The notes below the pieces were generated by a model that was not told the DNA's origin, did not search any database, and worked only from the letters and a program-made list of their open reading frames with translations. From Verrucomicrobiota bacterium (GTDB lineage Bacteria > Verrucomicrobiota > Verrucomicrobiia > Limisphaerales > Fontisphaeraceae), in NCBI GenBank assembly GCA_037139415.1, contig JBAXGN010000001.1, positions 57,719 through 121,718 of the forward strand: DNA of 64,000 nucleotides. The letters run 5' to 3'. The position numbers and the translations under genes are program-made. This document shows, piece after piece, positions 25,914 to 34,637 of this stretch; the first letter of the stretch is position 1, and every line of letters starts with the position of its first letter.

Positions 25914-27955
25914 AATGCCATGATCAGCAGCAACAGCAGCATGGTGACGAAAATATAAATCAGGTAGGCATGGGTGCTGCCCGCCTGCATCGCGCGCATC
26001 CGCCGGGAAAGCACCAAGACCCATCGGTTTAACGGCCGGTAAATCCGCCGCTCAAAGGCCTCTTCAATGTGGCTCTCAAACCGCAGATTCCGCGCAAAAT
26101 ACGGCGAATAATCATACTCGCGTTGCACCTCACGGTGCGGCCGGAAGAGCGCCTTGAAGATCATGCGCAGCGGTTTGGAAAATCCGGTGGCGCTGTACTC
26201 CATCTTGGGCGTCAAACCCTGCAAACCGCAATCCCAAGTGGGACCAATCCGGGTAATGGCACGCCGCGCAAACAGCCACCACAACACAATGGGAATTGGC
26301 AGGAGGCACACCGCCGCCACCACCATGCCGAGCGTGGATACCGTACCGCCTTTGTCATCCAGATTGCCGATCGCCCAACCATCGGCCAACGCCAGGTGCT
26401 GGCTCAGTTGCGCGCCCGTCAGCGCCTGGGTGATGGGATCGAACAACACCAGGCATTGGGCGGGAAACAACCCAAGCACCAGACATACCATCGTCAAAAT
26501 AGCCATGCCCGCCAGCATGGTTGGCGAGGCTTCATGCGCCTTCGCGACCGGCTCGCTGCGCGGTTGCGCCAGGAACGTGATGGCAAACGCTTTCACGAAA
26601 CAAGACGCCGCCAGCGCCCCCGTCAACGCCAGCATCGCCCCGCCCAATGGGAAGATCAGCCGCACCAAGCTGGAGGTCAGCCCGAATCCCTGGAGCAATG
26701 CCTGATACGTGAACCATTCGCTGATAAACCCGTTAAGCGGTGGTAACGCCGAAATAGCCACCGCGCCCACCAGGAAATACAGCGCCGTCCCGGGCATTTT
26801 TTTGATGAGTCCCCCCATCTTTTCCATGTCGCGCGTGCCCGTGGCGTGCAGCACCGCGCCCGCGCCAAGGAATAGCAATGCTTTGAACATCGCATGGTTG
26901 AGCGTGTGAAACAGACCGGCGACCATCGCCAGCGCCGCCAGCGCCGGATGCCCAAAATGCAAAAACATCAGTGAGGCGCCCAAGCCCATTAAAATGATGC
27001 CAATGTTTTCAATGCTATGATACGCCAGCAACCGTTTGAGATCGTGCTCCATCAACGCGTACAGCACCCCGAGCACAGCGGAAATGATGCCCAGCGACAG
27101 CACCGTCACTCCCCACCATACCGGCGGCGTCCCCAGGAAATCAAAGAACACCCGAGTCATGCCGTAGATGCCGGTTTTGATCAATACGCCGGACATCATG
27201 GCCGAGACATTGCTGGGGGCCACCGGATGCGCCGCCGGCAACCAGATATGCATCGGCACCATGCCGGCCTTGATCCCGAAACCGATCAGGAACAATAGGA
27301 ACACCCCGTTACGTTTCCCCGGCGGCATCTGGTTACCCAAGGCATGAAACCCATCAAACTCATAGCTGCCAGCAGCCTGGAACAGCAGCAGGAAGCCAAT
27401 GATCAGGCACCCCGTGCCAATGTGCGACATCACAAAATATAAAATCCCCGCGCCGCGCGCCTCGGCGTTCTCATGCTCGTAACTGACCAGGCAAAAGGAC
27501 ATCAATGCCATGACCTCCCAGGCCAGCAGGAAGAAGAATGCGTTGCCGGCCAAAAAGACCAGCGTCGTGGCCAGCATCAGCAGGTTGAAAAACGCGCCGA
27601 GCACCCCCACGTTCTTTCGTCCAAAATAGCCCCGGGCATATCCCATGGAGAAGAGCGACAACGCCACCCCGAGCAAGGAAACGATCATCACAAAGAACAG
27701 CCCCAAGGCGTCAGGACGTATGTTGAACCGTAGGAAAGGCAAGGACGACGGGCATAAATCAAAACCAGTCGCAGGAATGCCGGATGTCAAAGTCAACAAA
27801 CTTGCTGCGGTCAGTCCCATGGCTGCCAGCAGACAACACGCGAAGGAAACGGCATGAGCCACGCGTTCCATCCGTTGGAAGACAAACCCGCCCAAAGCCC
27901 CCGCCAGATAACTCAGCAACCCCAACTGCAATAACGCCCCGGCCAGAGGTTCCAT
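25910..27955 (-). CDS. hyfB: HyfB/NuoL-like proton-translocating subunit of a hydrogenase-4-type complex
   Basis: The protein is 681 residues from ATG 27955, chosen because GGGAGG lies about 9 nt upstream; ATG 27979 would add 8 residues. NuoL-type antiporter with about 16 spans: LAWEVMALMSFCLVSYEHENAEARG, KAGMVPMHIWLPAAHPVAPSNVSAMMSG, LLAYHSIENIGIILMG and ALLFLGAGAVLHATGTRDMEKMGGL. A charged C-terminal tail region (SPYFARNLRFESHIEEAFERRIYRP) precedes the last helix, as in HyfB. It is the first gene of the operon hyfB-C-E-F; the promoter must lie in the region upstream of 27956. The whole set forms an energy-coupling membrane arm. Confidence 0.9.
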   Translation of the reverse strand: MEPLAGALLQLGLLSYLAGALGGFVFQRMERVAHAVSFACCLLAAMGLTAASLLTLTSGIPATGFDLCPSSLPFLRFNIRPDALGLFFVMIVSLLGVALSLFSMGYARGYFGRKNVGVLGAFFNLLMLATTLVFLAGNAFFFLLAWEVMALMSFCLVSYEHENAEARGAGILYFVMSHIGTGCLIIGFLLLFQAAGSYEFDGFHALGNQMPPGKRNGVFLLFLIGFGIKAGMVPMHIWLPAAHPVAPSNVSAMMSGVLIKTGIYGMTRVFFDFLGTPPVWWGVTVLSLGIISAVLGVLYALMEHDLKRLLAYHSIENIGIILMGLGASLMFLHFGHPALAALAMVAGLFHTLNHAMFKALLFLGAGAVLHATGTRDMEKMGGLIKKMPGTALYFLVGAVAISALPPLNGFISEWFTYQALLQGFGLTSSLVRLIFPLGGAMLALTGALAASCFVKAFAITFLAQPRSEPVAKAHEASPTMLAGMAILTMVCLVLGLFPAQCLVLFDPITQALTGAQLSQHLALADGWAIGNLDDKGGTVSTLGMVVAAVCLLPIPIVLWWLFARRAITRIGPTWDCGLQGLTPKMEYSATGFSKPLRMIFKALFRPHREVQREYDYSPYFARNLRFESHIEEAFERRIYRPLNRWVLVLSRRMRAMQAGSTHAYLIYIFVTMLLLLLIMAL

Positions 27956-28812
27956 GGCTAAAACCTCCCGCCATTCCACGGCACTCTTGTCATGCGCCGG
28001 ATGCTTATGCCCGTCAGGTTCATACTATTATGTCACAGCATTCCCTGCGACCATACCGGTTTGGCCACAAAAGGCAACTTGCGTTTTCCATCTTCAAATT
28101 TCCGCTTCCAAAGGTGGCGTCACCATGAGGAAAAAAGGGGGTGGAACGTGGCAAAAAGATTATCTGGCAGAAAAATTACACCAATGAAGATAGGAGCTTG
28201 GAGTCAGGAACTGGAATGGGCGAGAAATTCAAACCGCGAAACACGGGTAAAAACGCGAAAGCTGAAAGCCAGGAGTTGGCTCGACTAAAGATAAGCATGA
28301 ACCGCACTAAGATTTGACAGACCAGCGCCCCTCGATCAACCTCTCCCCGACATCGCTGGAAGCAGTCGCGGACCTAACTCGGTTAGCAGGGAGCTCGTTG
28401 GTGACAGCGGTTGAAATTCCCGAGGTTGACCTGGACAGCACTGGATGTGGGTGGCCTTGGGTTGGGACGTTCGGATGAATATAGGAGAGGGAACACCTGC
28501 ATTTTTGCAAGGCCTCGAACTCCAAGACCACCTTTCGCGAAGCGAACGTTCCACTGCGGGGCATCTGACTCGTGGCGGGCTTGGGAAGCCAACCTGACTT
28601 TCATGCACTTTTTCGGCGCTCTTGCGCCACGCAAATAGTTGGCATTTCGCCTGCTGTTGGTTGCCGTCTAATAGCCGCACCGACAGGTGCGACCATTTTT
28701 CCCCAGGGTGATATGGTATAAGAGGTGCCTGTGCCCGCCCTCACCCACCCTGCGGCCACCCATCCCCGGTAAGGGATGGTGGTTTTAAACCAAGCTCATT
28801 TGATCGTGGTGA
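27956..28812. other. Gene-poor intergenic region
   Basis: About 850 bp with no frame I can support as a gene. Short open stretches (for example about 28307-28680 on the reverse strand) are rich in Arg, Pro and Ser and have no domain features. It must contain the hyf promoter (reading leftward) and holds a hairpin terminator near 28756-28786. Its left part is A+T-richer than the flanking genes. Confidence 0.6.
28756..28786 (+). terminator. Hairpin with T-run (plus-strand intrinsic-terminator form)
   Basis: Arms 28756-28766 and 28773-28782 pair over 10 bp with one bulged C and a 6-nt loop, followed by TTTT at 28783-28786. It reads as a Rho-independent terminator on the plus strand, although no plus-strand gene is evident upstream. 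It sits about 30 bp past the stop of the DGQHR gene and could also end that transcript as a plain hairpin. Confidence 0.45.
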
Positions 28813-29937
28813 TTATTTCCGACCGCGCGACGGAATGCCCGCCGTCCGTGCGAGTTCCCGGTGAATGCGGGCCACGCGTTCCACCTGGCCTTTGGCTGGG
28901 AAGCGTTCGTAAAAGCCTTCGTTGCGAAATGCGCGCGCCTGTTCCGTCCAGGGTGCCAGCTGTTCGCGCCAGCGTTCGACCCGGTTTTCGATCGGCTCGG
29001 CATCCTTGGCGGTGAGATCGGCGCAGACCCGCAGCAGGGCTTTAAGTGTGACTGGCTTCGTCACCATGTAATCCGCGTTGCCCCAGGATTCGCCCCAGAC
29101 TTGCGCGGCGGCCTTGAGAAAATCGCGCACCATGCCATAATACGTGGCGGCCTGGCGTTTGTCCGGCCCGGCCGGTTCAATTTGCGGCCAGGCCAGTTTT
29201 ACCCAGCGATGGATTTCGTTGAAGAGTTCGGCTTGGAGAATCCACTTTTCCTGTTTGCTGCGGCCGCCCAAGCGGTTGATGCGGTAGCGCAACGGACTGT
29301 CCGCCTCGCTGTACAGCAACTGGACGATGGTCGCCGCAAAGCGCCGGTCCGGATCGCTCCATGAAACGCGCTCGTACAAGTCCACCAGGTGACTCTTGTT
29401 GATGCGCGTCGGGGTCGAGTTGATGATGACGAACATCTCGGTGGCGAAGTCCTCGCTTCGGCCGTCGAAAATGATACACGGCACGCGGATGTTCTTGGCC
29501 TCCTCCGGATGGGTGCGTTCATAGGATTGGAGCGCGGCCAGGCGGTGCTGCCCGTCAATGATCAGGTATTTGTCATGTGGTTCCTGCAACCGGCCGACGC
29601 CGCTGCCGTCGGTCCACGCCTCAAAATGCAGTTGCTGCGACGTGAACAACAGGACGGTTCCCGGAATGGGCGGCTGGGTGCTGGCGGTTTCGTAGAAGTT
29701 TTTGATGGCGCGGACTTTGATTTCGGAAAGTTGGCGCTGAAATGCTTTGTCGCTGCGTTCGATGCGGGCGATGAACTGGGTGACGTCGTCCGCTGGCTGC
29801 ACAGCCTCGGGTTGATTCACCAAGCCTTCCTCGTCGTAGAAACGGCTGATGAACCGCACCCGGCTCAGCAACTGCTCTGACGGGTACGAGGCAAAGTAGA
29901 AAACAGCATCTTTTTGTCGAATCTGCGTGGCGATCAT
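28813..29937 (-). CDS. DGQHR domain-containing protein (DndB-like)
   Basis: The protein has 374 residues. The defining motif is IIDGQHRLAAL (DGQHR at 128-132), preceded by LQEPHDKYL and followed by VPCIIFDGRSEDFATEMFVIINSTPTRIN, the pattern of ParB/DndB-like DGQHR proteins. The C-terminal half is helical and ends in a basic tail (ARTAGIPSRGRK). Family members occur in DNA phosphorothioation (Dnd) systems, where DndB regulates modification, and in many uncharacterised defence or mobile loci. No dndA/C/D/E or other defence gene lies beside it, so it looks solitary. A DNA-linked role is inferred only. Confidence 0.85.
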   Translation of the reverse strand: MIATQIRQKDAVFYFASYPSEQLLSRVRFISRFYDEEGLVNQPEAVQPADDVTQFIARIERSDKAFQRQLSEIKVRAIKNFYETASTQPPIPGTVLLFTSQQLHFEAWTDGSGVGRLQEPHDKYLIIDGQHRLAALQSYERTHPEEAKNIRVPCIIFDGRSEDFATEMFVIINSTPTRINKSHLVDLYERVSWSDPDRRFAATIVQLLYSEADSPLRYRINRLGGRSKQEKWILQAELFNEIHRWVKLAWPQIEPAGPDKRQAATYYGMVRDFLKAAAQVWGESWGNADYMVTKPVTLKALLRVCADLTAKDAEPIENRVERWREQLAPWTEQARAFRNEGFYERFPAKGQVERVARIHRELARTAGIPSRGRK

Positions 29938-30099
29938 AATGGTATATCCTCAATTCTGGCTCTTGGGGCACGGCCTGTTGGTTTTGGCCCTGCCGCTCGT
30001 AAACAAGGAAACCCAATCGGCGGTAAAAAAGCAAGCGGGAAACCGCGAGTTATTCAGCTTTTAATAGGCTAAGGCAGCAGGTAGCCTTGATCATCTTTT

Positions 30100-31980
30100 A
30101 TGCGAATATCCTGGTTTGCGAGTTTGTGTTTACTGACACCAGCGCTGCTGGCTCAACCTGCTCCCGCGACGGTGCCGGGGGTGAAGCTGCTGTTTGATCT
30201 CAGTGCCAAGGGCGCTGCCGACGCCGATTCGCGCCTTGTCCCGTCCTCCGCCCAAGTGACGTTTGCCAGGTCGCAAGATCCGAATGCGCCGGGCCTCACC
30301 GTCACCATTCAGCCCGGCAAGGAGGGCTACCCCGGTATCAACCTCAAGCCGCCCGGGAATGTCTGGGACCTTTCCGCCTATGGCCGCGTGGAAGCGCGCG
30401 TGGTCAACACCGGCGCCAAAGCGGTCTCCGTTTCGCTGCGCGTGGATAACAACGGCGACTGGCAGGCGGGCCCGTGGAATACCGAGAGCGCATTTATCAA
30501 GCCGGGGACGACTGGCACGGTTACGGTGATTTTCGGCTTTTCCTATGGCCGTAAACCCGGTTACGCGCTGAATCCAGCGGCGGTGGTGAACTTCCTGCTG
30601 TTTGCCACCAAGTCCGACGCGGTGCAATCGTTTCGCCTGGAATCATTGGTCGCGACTGGATCAGCCGGGGAAAAGCCGCCGGTGGACCCCAACTCGATTC
30701 GCACCAAACCCAAGGACGGCATCCTGTTTGGCGCGGGAGTGGTGCTGGATGCCGCCAAGCAGCTTTCCGCCCAAGGCGCGCAAGCCTCCGTCATCACCGA
30801 AGGCCAGCGGCCCATCATCAAGGTGGTGTGTCCCGCAGGGCAGGCGAATGCCTCGGCGGCGCTCAAGCCGGCGGTGGGCCGTTGGGATTTGCGCGACGCC
30901 CTGGAGGTGCGCGTGAAGCTGCGCAATGGCGGCGCACGGCCCGTCCTCCCGCGCCTCCGGGTGGAGAGCAATGGCGGCCCGTCGGATTGGGCGTCGGCTG
31001 CGGCTCCGCTGGCGCCGGGCACTGTCCAGGAATTGGCGGTGTCCTTCCTCAGTGCCTCAATTTGGAACGGCAAACCCAACACCGGCAGCCGGGTCACGCA
31101 TGACGCCGTATCCGCCATCACCATTGGGGTGGAGAAAGCCGACGGCGAAAGCGTGCTGCTGGTGGAATCCATCCAGGCCGTGCTGCCGCCCGCGCCCGCC
31201 ATGCCCGACTGGCTCGGCAAACGCCCGCCGGTGCCGGGCGATTGGGTGAAGACGTTTGACGAAGACTTCACGGGCAACACGGTGGACGCCTCCCGCTGGC
31301 GGGTCTATGCCGAGAATTACTGGGACAAGACTAGCCATTTCAGCAAGGACAACGTGATCGTCGGCGGCGGGGTGGCGCGGCTGCGCTACGAAAAGAAACG
31401 CGGGCATCACAATGATGATCCCAAGCTGAAGGAGAGCAATTACGCCTCCGGCATCCTGGACACCTACGGCAAATGGACCCAGTGCTACGGCTACTTCGAG
31501 GCCAGGATGAAGCTGCCCGCTGCCCCCGGCCTGTGGCCCGCATTCTGGATGATGCCCGACCGCGGCGCGTCCGCCGATCCGCAATGGAAACGCCAGGACA
31601 CCGGCAACGGGGGCATGGAGTTCGACATCATGGAGAATCTGACCCGCTGGGGTGCCAGCCGCTACAACATCGCCATGCACTGGGATGGCTACGGGAAAAC
31701 CCACAAGAGTATCGGCACGGATAAAATCTATGTCCAGCCCGACCGGGATGGCTATATTACGACTGGTTTACTCTGGACGCCCGGCTCCGCCGTGTATTAC
31801 GGCAATGGCCGCGAAGTGGCCCGCTGGGATGATCCCCGCGTTTCCAACGTGCCTGCCATCCTGATGTTCACTCTACCCATGGGCGGTTGGGACAACAACG
31901 CACTGGATGACGCGCAATTACCCGCCGACTTCATCATTGATTACGTGCGCGTCTGGCAGCGGAAAGACCTGGCGAAATAG
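30100..31980 (+). CDS. Secreted GH16 family glycoside hydrolase with N-terminal carbohydrate-binding-like domains
   Basis: The protein has 626 residues with a signal peptide (MRISWFASLCLLTPALLAQ). Two repeated beta-sandwich domains of about 150 residues each occupy residues 25-365: both carry WDLSAYG/WDLRDAL..EARV/EVRV and VSLRVDNNGDW/PRLRVESNGGP. The GH16 catalytic domain runs from about 380 to the end: FDEDFTGNTVDASRW, GYFEARMKLPAAPGLWPAFWMMP, the catalytic EFDIME (E507, D509, E512), WTPGSAVYYGNG and IDYVRVWQR. GH16 enzymes cut beta-1,3/1,4 glucans, agar, carrageenan or porphyran; the substrate is not assigned. The extracellular location fits the other secreted polysaccharide enzymes. Confidence 0.92.
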   Translation: MRISWFASLCLLTPALLAQPAPATVPGVKLLFDLSAKGAADADSRLVPSSAQVTFARSQDPNAPGLTVTIQPGKEGYPGINLKPPGNVWDLSAYGRVEARVVNTGAKAVSVSLRVDNNGDWQAGPWNTESAFIKPGTTGTVTVIFGFSYGRKPGYALNPAAVVNFLLFATKSDAVQSFRLESLVATGSAGEKPPVDPNSIRTKPKDGILFGAGVVLDAAKQLSAQGAQASVITEGQRPIIKVVCPAGQANASAALKPAVGRWDLRDALEVRVKLRNGGARPVLPRLRVESNGGPSDWASAAAPLAPGTVQELAVSFLSASIWNGKPNTGSRVTHDAVSAITIGVEKADGESVLLVESIQAVLPPAPAMPDWLGKRPPVPGDWVKTFDEDFTGNTVDASRWRVYAENYWDKTSHFSKDNVIVGGGVARLRYEKKRGHHNDDPKLKESNYASGILDTYGKWTQCYGYFEARMKLPAAPGLWPAFWMMPDRGASADPQWKRQDTGNGGMEFDIMENLTRWGASRYNIAMHWDGYGKTHKSIGTDKIYVQPDRDGYITTGLLWTPGSAVYYGNGREVARWDDPRVSNVPAILMFTLPMGGWDNNALDDAQLPADFIIDYVRVWQRKDLAK

Positions 31981-31982
31981 GG

Positions 31983-32771
31983 TTACCGGCTGCTGCGCAC
32001 TGCCGTACCAACAAACAGCAGCACCATCGCCAGGATGAAGATGATCAGGATAATCCAGACCAGCACCGAGGTGCGGTATTTGATGTGCGGCGTTGCGGCG
32101 ATGACCTTCTTGTACTCTTCTGAAAAGACCATCCGGCCTTTTTTGCACAGTAACAGGTAGAGGATGTAACCATTGATCAGCGTTCCGAACGGGAATGCCA
32201 GCATGCCAAGGCCGGCGAGCACTGCGCCCACTATTCGCGACCATGGCTTGAGATTTCGCAGTCCGAGTCCCACCCAGAATTGCAGCGGCGCCAGCACCAG
32301 CCAGAAGACAGCTATCAGCATTGTTCCGCCTGATCTGGCCCCCAGCGACACAATGCCTATGATTGTCACAATTATGGCACCGAACAGATAAAGCGACCCC
32401 ACTGATTTGACGGATGACTCATGGGATAGGTGATCTTTGCGAGTTTGTTCCGCCGCCATTTCTATGCTGCTGGCGCCTTCGCGCAATCGTTGCAGGGCGA
32501 TGGGCTTGCAGTCCGCGCAAACCGCACGGCCGCCGATTTGCACCAGGCCGCTTTCGAGGACTGATCGCTCGCACTCCGCGCAGGTCAACATGCTTTCACC
32601 GGTGGATACCACCGGTGGGATGCTGAGGGTTTCATAGGGTTTCCATTCCGGCATCCCTTCATGCCAGACCAGGGTTTGGGGGGTAATGACGCCCTGCCGC
32701 ACCAGTTGATCAAACTCGGTTTGGTCCAGGGGGCCTTTGCGCTCATCATTTGCGGCGTAATACCAGTCCAT
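31983..32771 (-). CDS. GYF_2 domain membrane protein with zinc-ribbon-like Cys pairs
   Basis: The protein is 262 residues from ATG 32771 (a longer start at 32822 is possible). The N-terminus is a GYF_2/DUF4339 domain: MDWYYAANDERKGPLDQTEFDQLV..GVITPQTLVWHEGMPEWKP. Then comes a CAEC...CADC pair set (residues about 65-90), which could bind zinc. Four membrane helices fill the C-terminal half. This GYF_2-plus-membrane-helices layout is common in Verrucomicrobiota and Planctomycetota; GYF_2 is thought to mediate protein contacts. Specific function unknown. The stop lies 2 bp from the GH16 stop on the other strand. Confidence 0.8.
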   Translation of the reverse strand: MDWYYAANDERKGPLDQTEFDQLVRQGVITPQTLVWHEGMPEWKPYETLSIPPVVSTGESMLTCAECERSVLESGLVQIGGRAVCADCKPIALQRLREGASSIEMAAEQTRKDHLSHESSVKSVGSLYLFGAIIVTIIGIVSLGARSGGTMLIAVFWLVLAPLQFWVGLGLRNLKPWSRIVGAVLAGLGMLAFPFGTLINGYILYLLLCKKGRMVFSEEYKKVIAATPHIKYRTSVLVWIILIIFILAMVLLFVGTAVRSSR

Positions 32772-32892
32772 AGATACAATCAGGGCCAATGGTTGACTTA
32801 AATTGTATGGCATGAGAACCACATTCCATGCAGCGACGCAAGTCTTACTTCACCCGAGACGCTGAATATAATGTGGGGATGGGCGGGCCCGC

Positions 32893-33207
32893 TCAACTCA
32901 CCGGCACTAGGCAGACGCGTTCGCCCTTGTCATTGCGGGTAATGCCTTGGGCGCGCGGATCGAGCGTCAATTGCCCATCCACCATGAACGCGTACCGGTG
33001 ATGGCCATGGACTAACTCCATGGTCAGGAACCAGCCGCCGTCCGGAAGCTGGCGCATGAGGTGCTGCGTTCCATCCCATTCATTAAAATCTCCTACCACA
33101 CTCACGGACTGCGCGTGTGGCGCATTACAAATGAAATTGATCGCCCGCAAGGTTTTCTTGGGCACCGGGCGCTTCAATCCAAAACCACTGTTCGTCATAT
33201 ACGTCAT
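32893..33207 (-). CDS. Stand-alone CBM48/AMPK glycogen-binding-like domain protein
   Basis: The protein has 104 residues with no signal peptide or catalytic domain. Residues about 20-100 match the CBM48/isoamylase-N family: INFICNAPHAQSVSVVGDFNEWD, GGWFLTMELVHGHHRYAFMVDG and LDPRAQGITRND. Such domains bind glycogen or starch-like glucans in the cytoplasm and usually precede an enzyme. Small free forms occur in several bacteria and may recruit glycogen-related complexes. The neighbouring GYF_2 gene gives no functional clue. The family call is clear; the role is unknown. Confidence 0.85.
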   Translation of the reverse strand: MTYMTNSGFGLKRPVPKKTLRAINFICNAPHAQSVSVVGDFNEWDGTQHLMRQLPDGGWFLTMELVHGHHRYAFMVDGQLTLDPRAQGITRNDKGERVCLVPVS

Positions 33208-33860
33208 AACACCTGTTCAACCACATCGCGTGGATGCATCTCCTGCCACCACGTCCATCACCACGAGCATTTGCAAACGTGTGATAGAGCCAGTTTTATG
33301 CGAGTCTGGCCAGATGACAAGCTTTTCATTTGGACACCCGTGATTTTTTTGAAATTCATTTCCAAACATGCACTCTCCTGGCGTCCGGGAATATACGAAG
33401 CCTCCTGTTCCTGACCCGCCGCCCTGCTGCCCAAACGATTCGATCCCGGCGTCTTATTGCGCGTCCTGCATCAGATGATCCACCCGGTGAAGTGATGGCG
33501 GATAGCAGGCTTGTGCCATGTAATGGCGATGTGGTTCATCCCAGCATTGACCCGGCGCGGCGGTTTCCCCTACTCTCCCCACGAACCCCCACTTCCAGGT
33601 TCATGGGTTCAAAGAGCGAAATTCTTCTGTTCGGAGAAGTCTCACCTGTATCCTCTCCCTCGGGGAGAGGATTGCATTATCCGGCTGAGGGAATCGGCTT
33701 AATCGCTTCACTTGCTTGCGGGTAATTCCGCAGCCATGGGCCCCCCCGAACCACCGCTTCCAGCTTAAACCAAACCGGGCTTGAGGCAGCCCTGGGGTGG
33801 CGTTGCGGCATAGTCTTTGCCCTCGACTAATTGCCGGTGCTTCGCAATATTGGACGGCAG
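33208..33860. other. Intergenic region containing repeat copy B
   Basis: About 650 bp without a credible gene. Open frames here cross the repeat element and have no domain signal. It separates the leftward CBM48 gene from the rightward LOG gene, so divergent promoters are expected, but none could be placed with confidence. Confidence 0.6.
33598..33670 (-). repeat. Intergenic repeat element copy B (inverted relative to copy A)
   Basis: The core 33598-33647 is the reverse complement of 22657-22706 with four differences in 50. A hairpin with 8-bp arms (33652-33659 and 33663-33670) flanks it, on the opposite end from the hairpin of copy A. In one frame both copies would read MGSK(G/S)EIL(P/L)FGEVSP, which reflects shared ancestry rather than coding. 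Confidence 0.75.
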
Positions 33861-34439
33861 ATGAAGCGAGTGTGTGTGCAATGCGGTTCGAATCCCGGTT
33901 TTGCGCCCGTCTATCTGGAGGCGGCGCGTGAGCTGGGACGCGTGCTGGGCCGCCAGCGCCTGGAGCTGGTTTATGGTGGGGCGGCGGTCGGCCTGATGGG
34001 CGCGGTCGCGGATGAGGCGCTCACGGCCGGAGCGCGGGTGATCGGCATCATTCCCGAATCGTTTGCGCACCGGATCGCGCACCTGCGGTTGACGGAGTTG
34101 CACGTGGTGCCGGGCATGCATGAGCGGAAAGCGATGATGTTCGAGCGGTCGGATGGGTTTGTGGCGTTGCCGGGCGGGTATGGCACGCTGGATGAAGTGT
34201 TCGAGGTGCTGACGTGGGCGCAACTGGGCTTTCACCAGAAGCCGTGCGGGCTGCTGAACGTCAACGGGTATTTCAACCGGCTGATCGGATTCCTAGATCA
34301 TGCCGCCGCCGAGGGGTTCCTGAAGCCGGCGCACCGGGAGATGCTGCTGGTGGAGGACACCCCGGCCGCGCTGCTGGAGCGCCTGGCCGGTTATCATCCG
34401 CCGCAGGTGGATAAGTGGATGGAGAAAACACGCATGTGA
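33861..34439 (+). CDS. TIGR00730/LOG family nucleoside-monophosphate phosphoribohydrolase-like protein
   Basis: The protein is 192 residues from ATG 33861 (the N-terminus reads MKRVCVQCGSNPGFAPVY, as in the family). Rossmann-like fold with the LOG signature PGGYGTLDEVFEVLTWAQLG and LVYGGAAVGLMGAVADEAL. The Arg and Glu of HERKAMMFER and of the PGG motif form the active site. Members hydrolyse nucleoside 5'-monophosphates to base and ribose 5-phosphate, including cytokinin precursors. A cytosolic housekeeping or salvage role is likely; hormone production cannot be claimed from sequence. Monocistronic on the plus strand. Confidence 0.9.
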   Translation: MKRVCVQCGSNPGFAPVYLEAARELGRVLGRQRLELVYGGAAVGLMGAVADEALTAGARVIGIIPESFAHRIAHLRLTELHVVPGMHERKAMMFERSDGFVALPGGYGTLDEVFEVLTWAQLGFHQKPCGLLNVNGYFNRLIGFLDHAAAEGFLKPAHREMLLVEDTPAALLERLAGYHPPQVDKWMEKTRM

Positions 34440-34637
34440 CCGGCCAGGTTATTCCCGCTGCAACGGGATTTTAGCTTTGGTGGAAAGGTAGCGGATTCCC
34501 AACGTGTGAAACCAATGAAATAGCTGGGTGGGAAAATCCATCAAACGCCAAAGGCGCTGAGCAAACGGCGGGTAATGGGTTGCAGGAAACCTACTCGTAA
34601 TCGTTACCAGGTTAATGCCAGCCTCTCGTTGCCTCGG

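Noticed and set aside
28307..28680. Several short open frames left of the DGQHR gene
   Set aside because: No start context, no domain features; likely chance frames in a gene-poor region.
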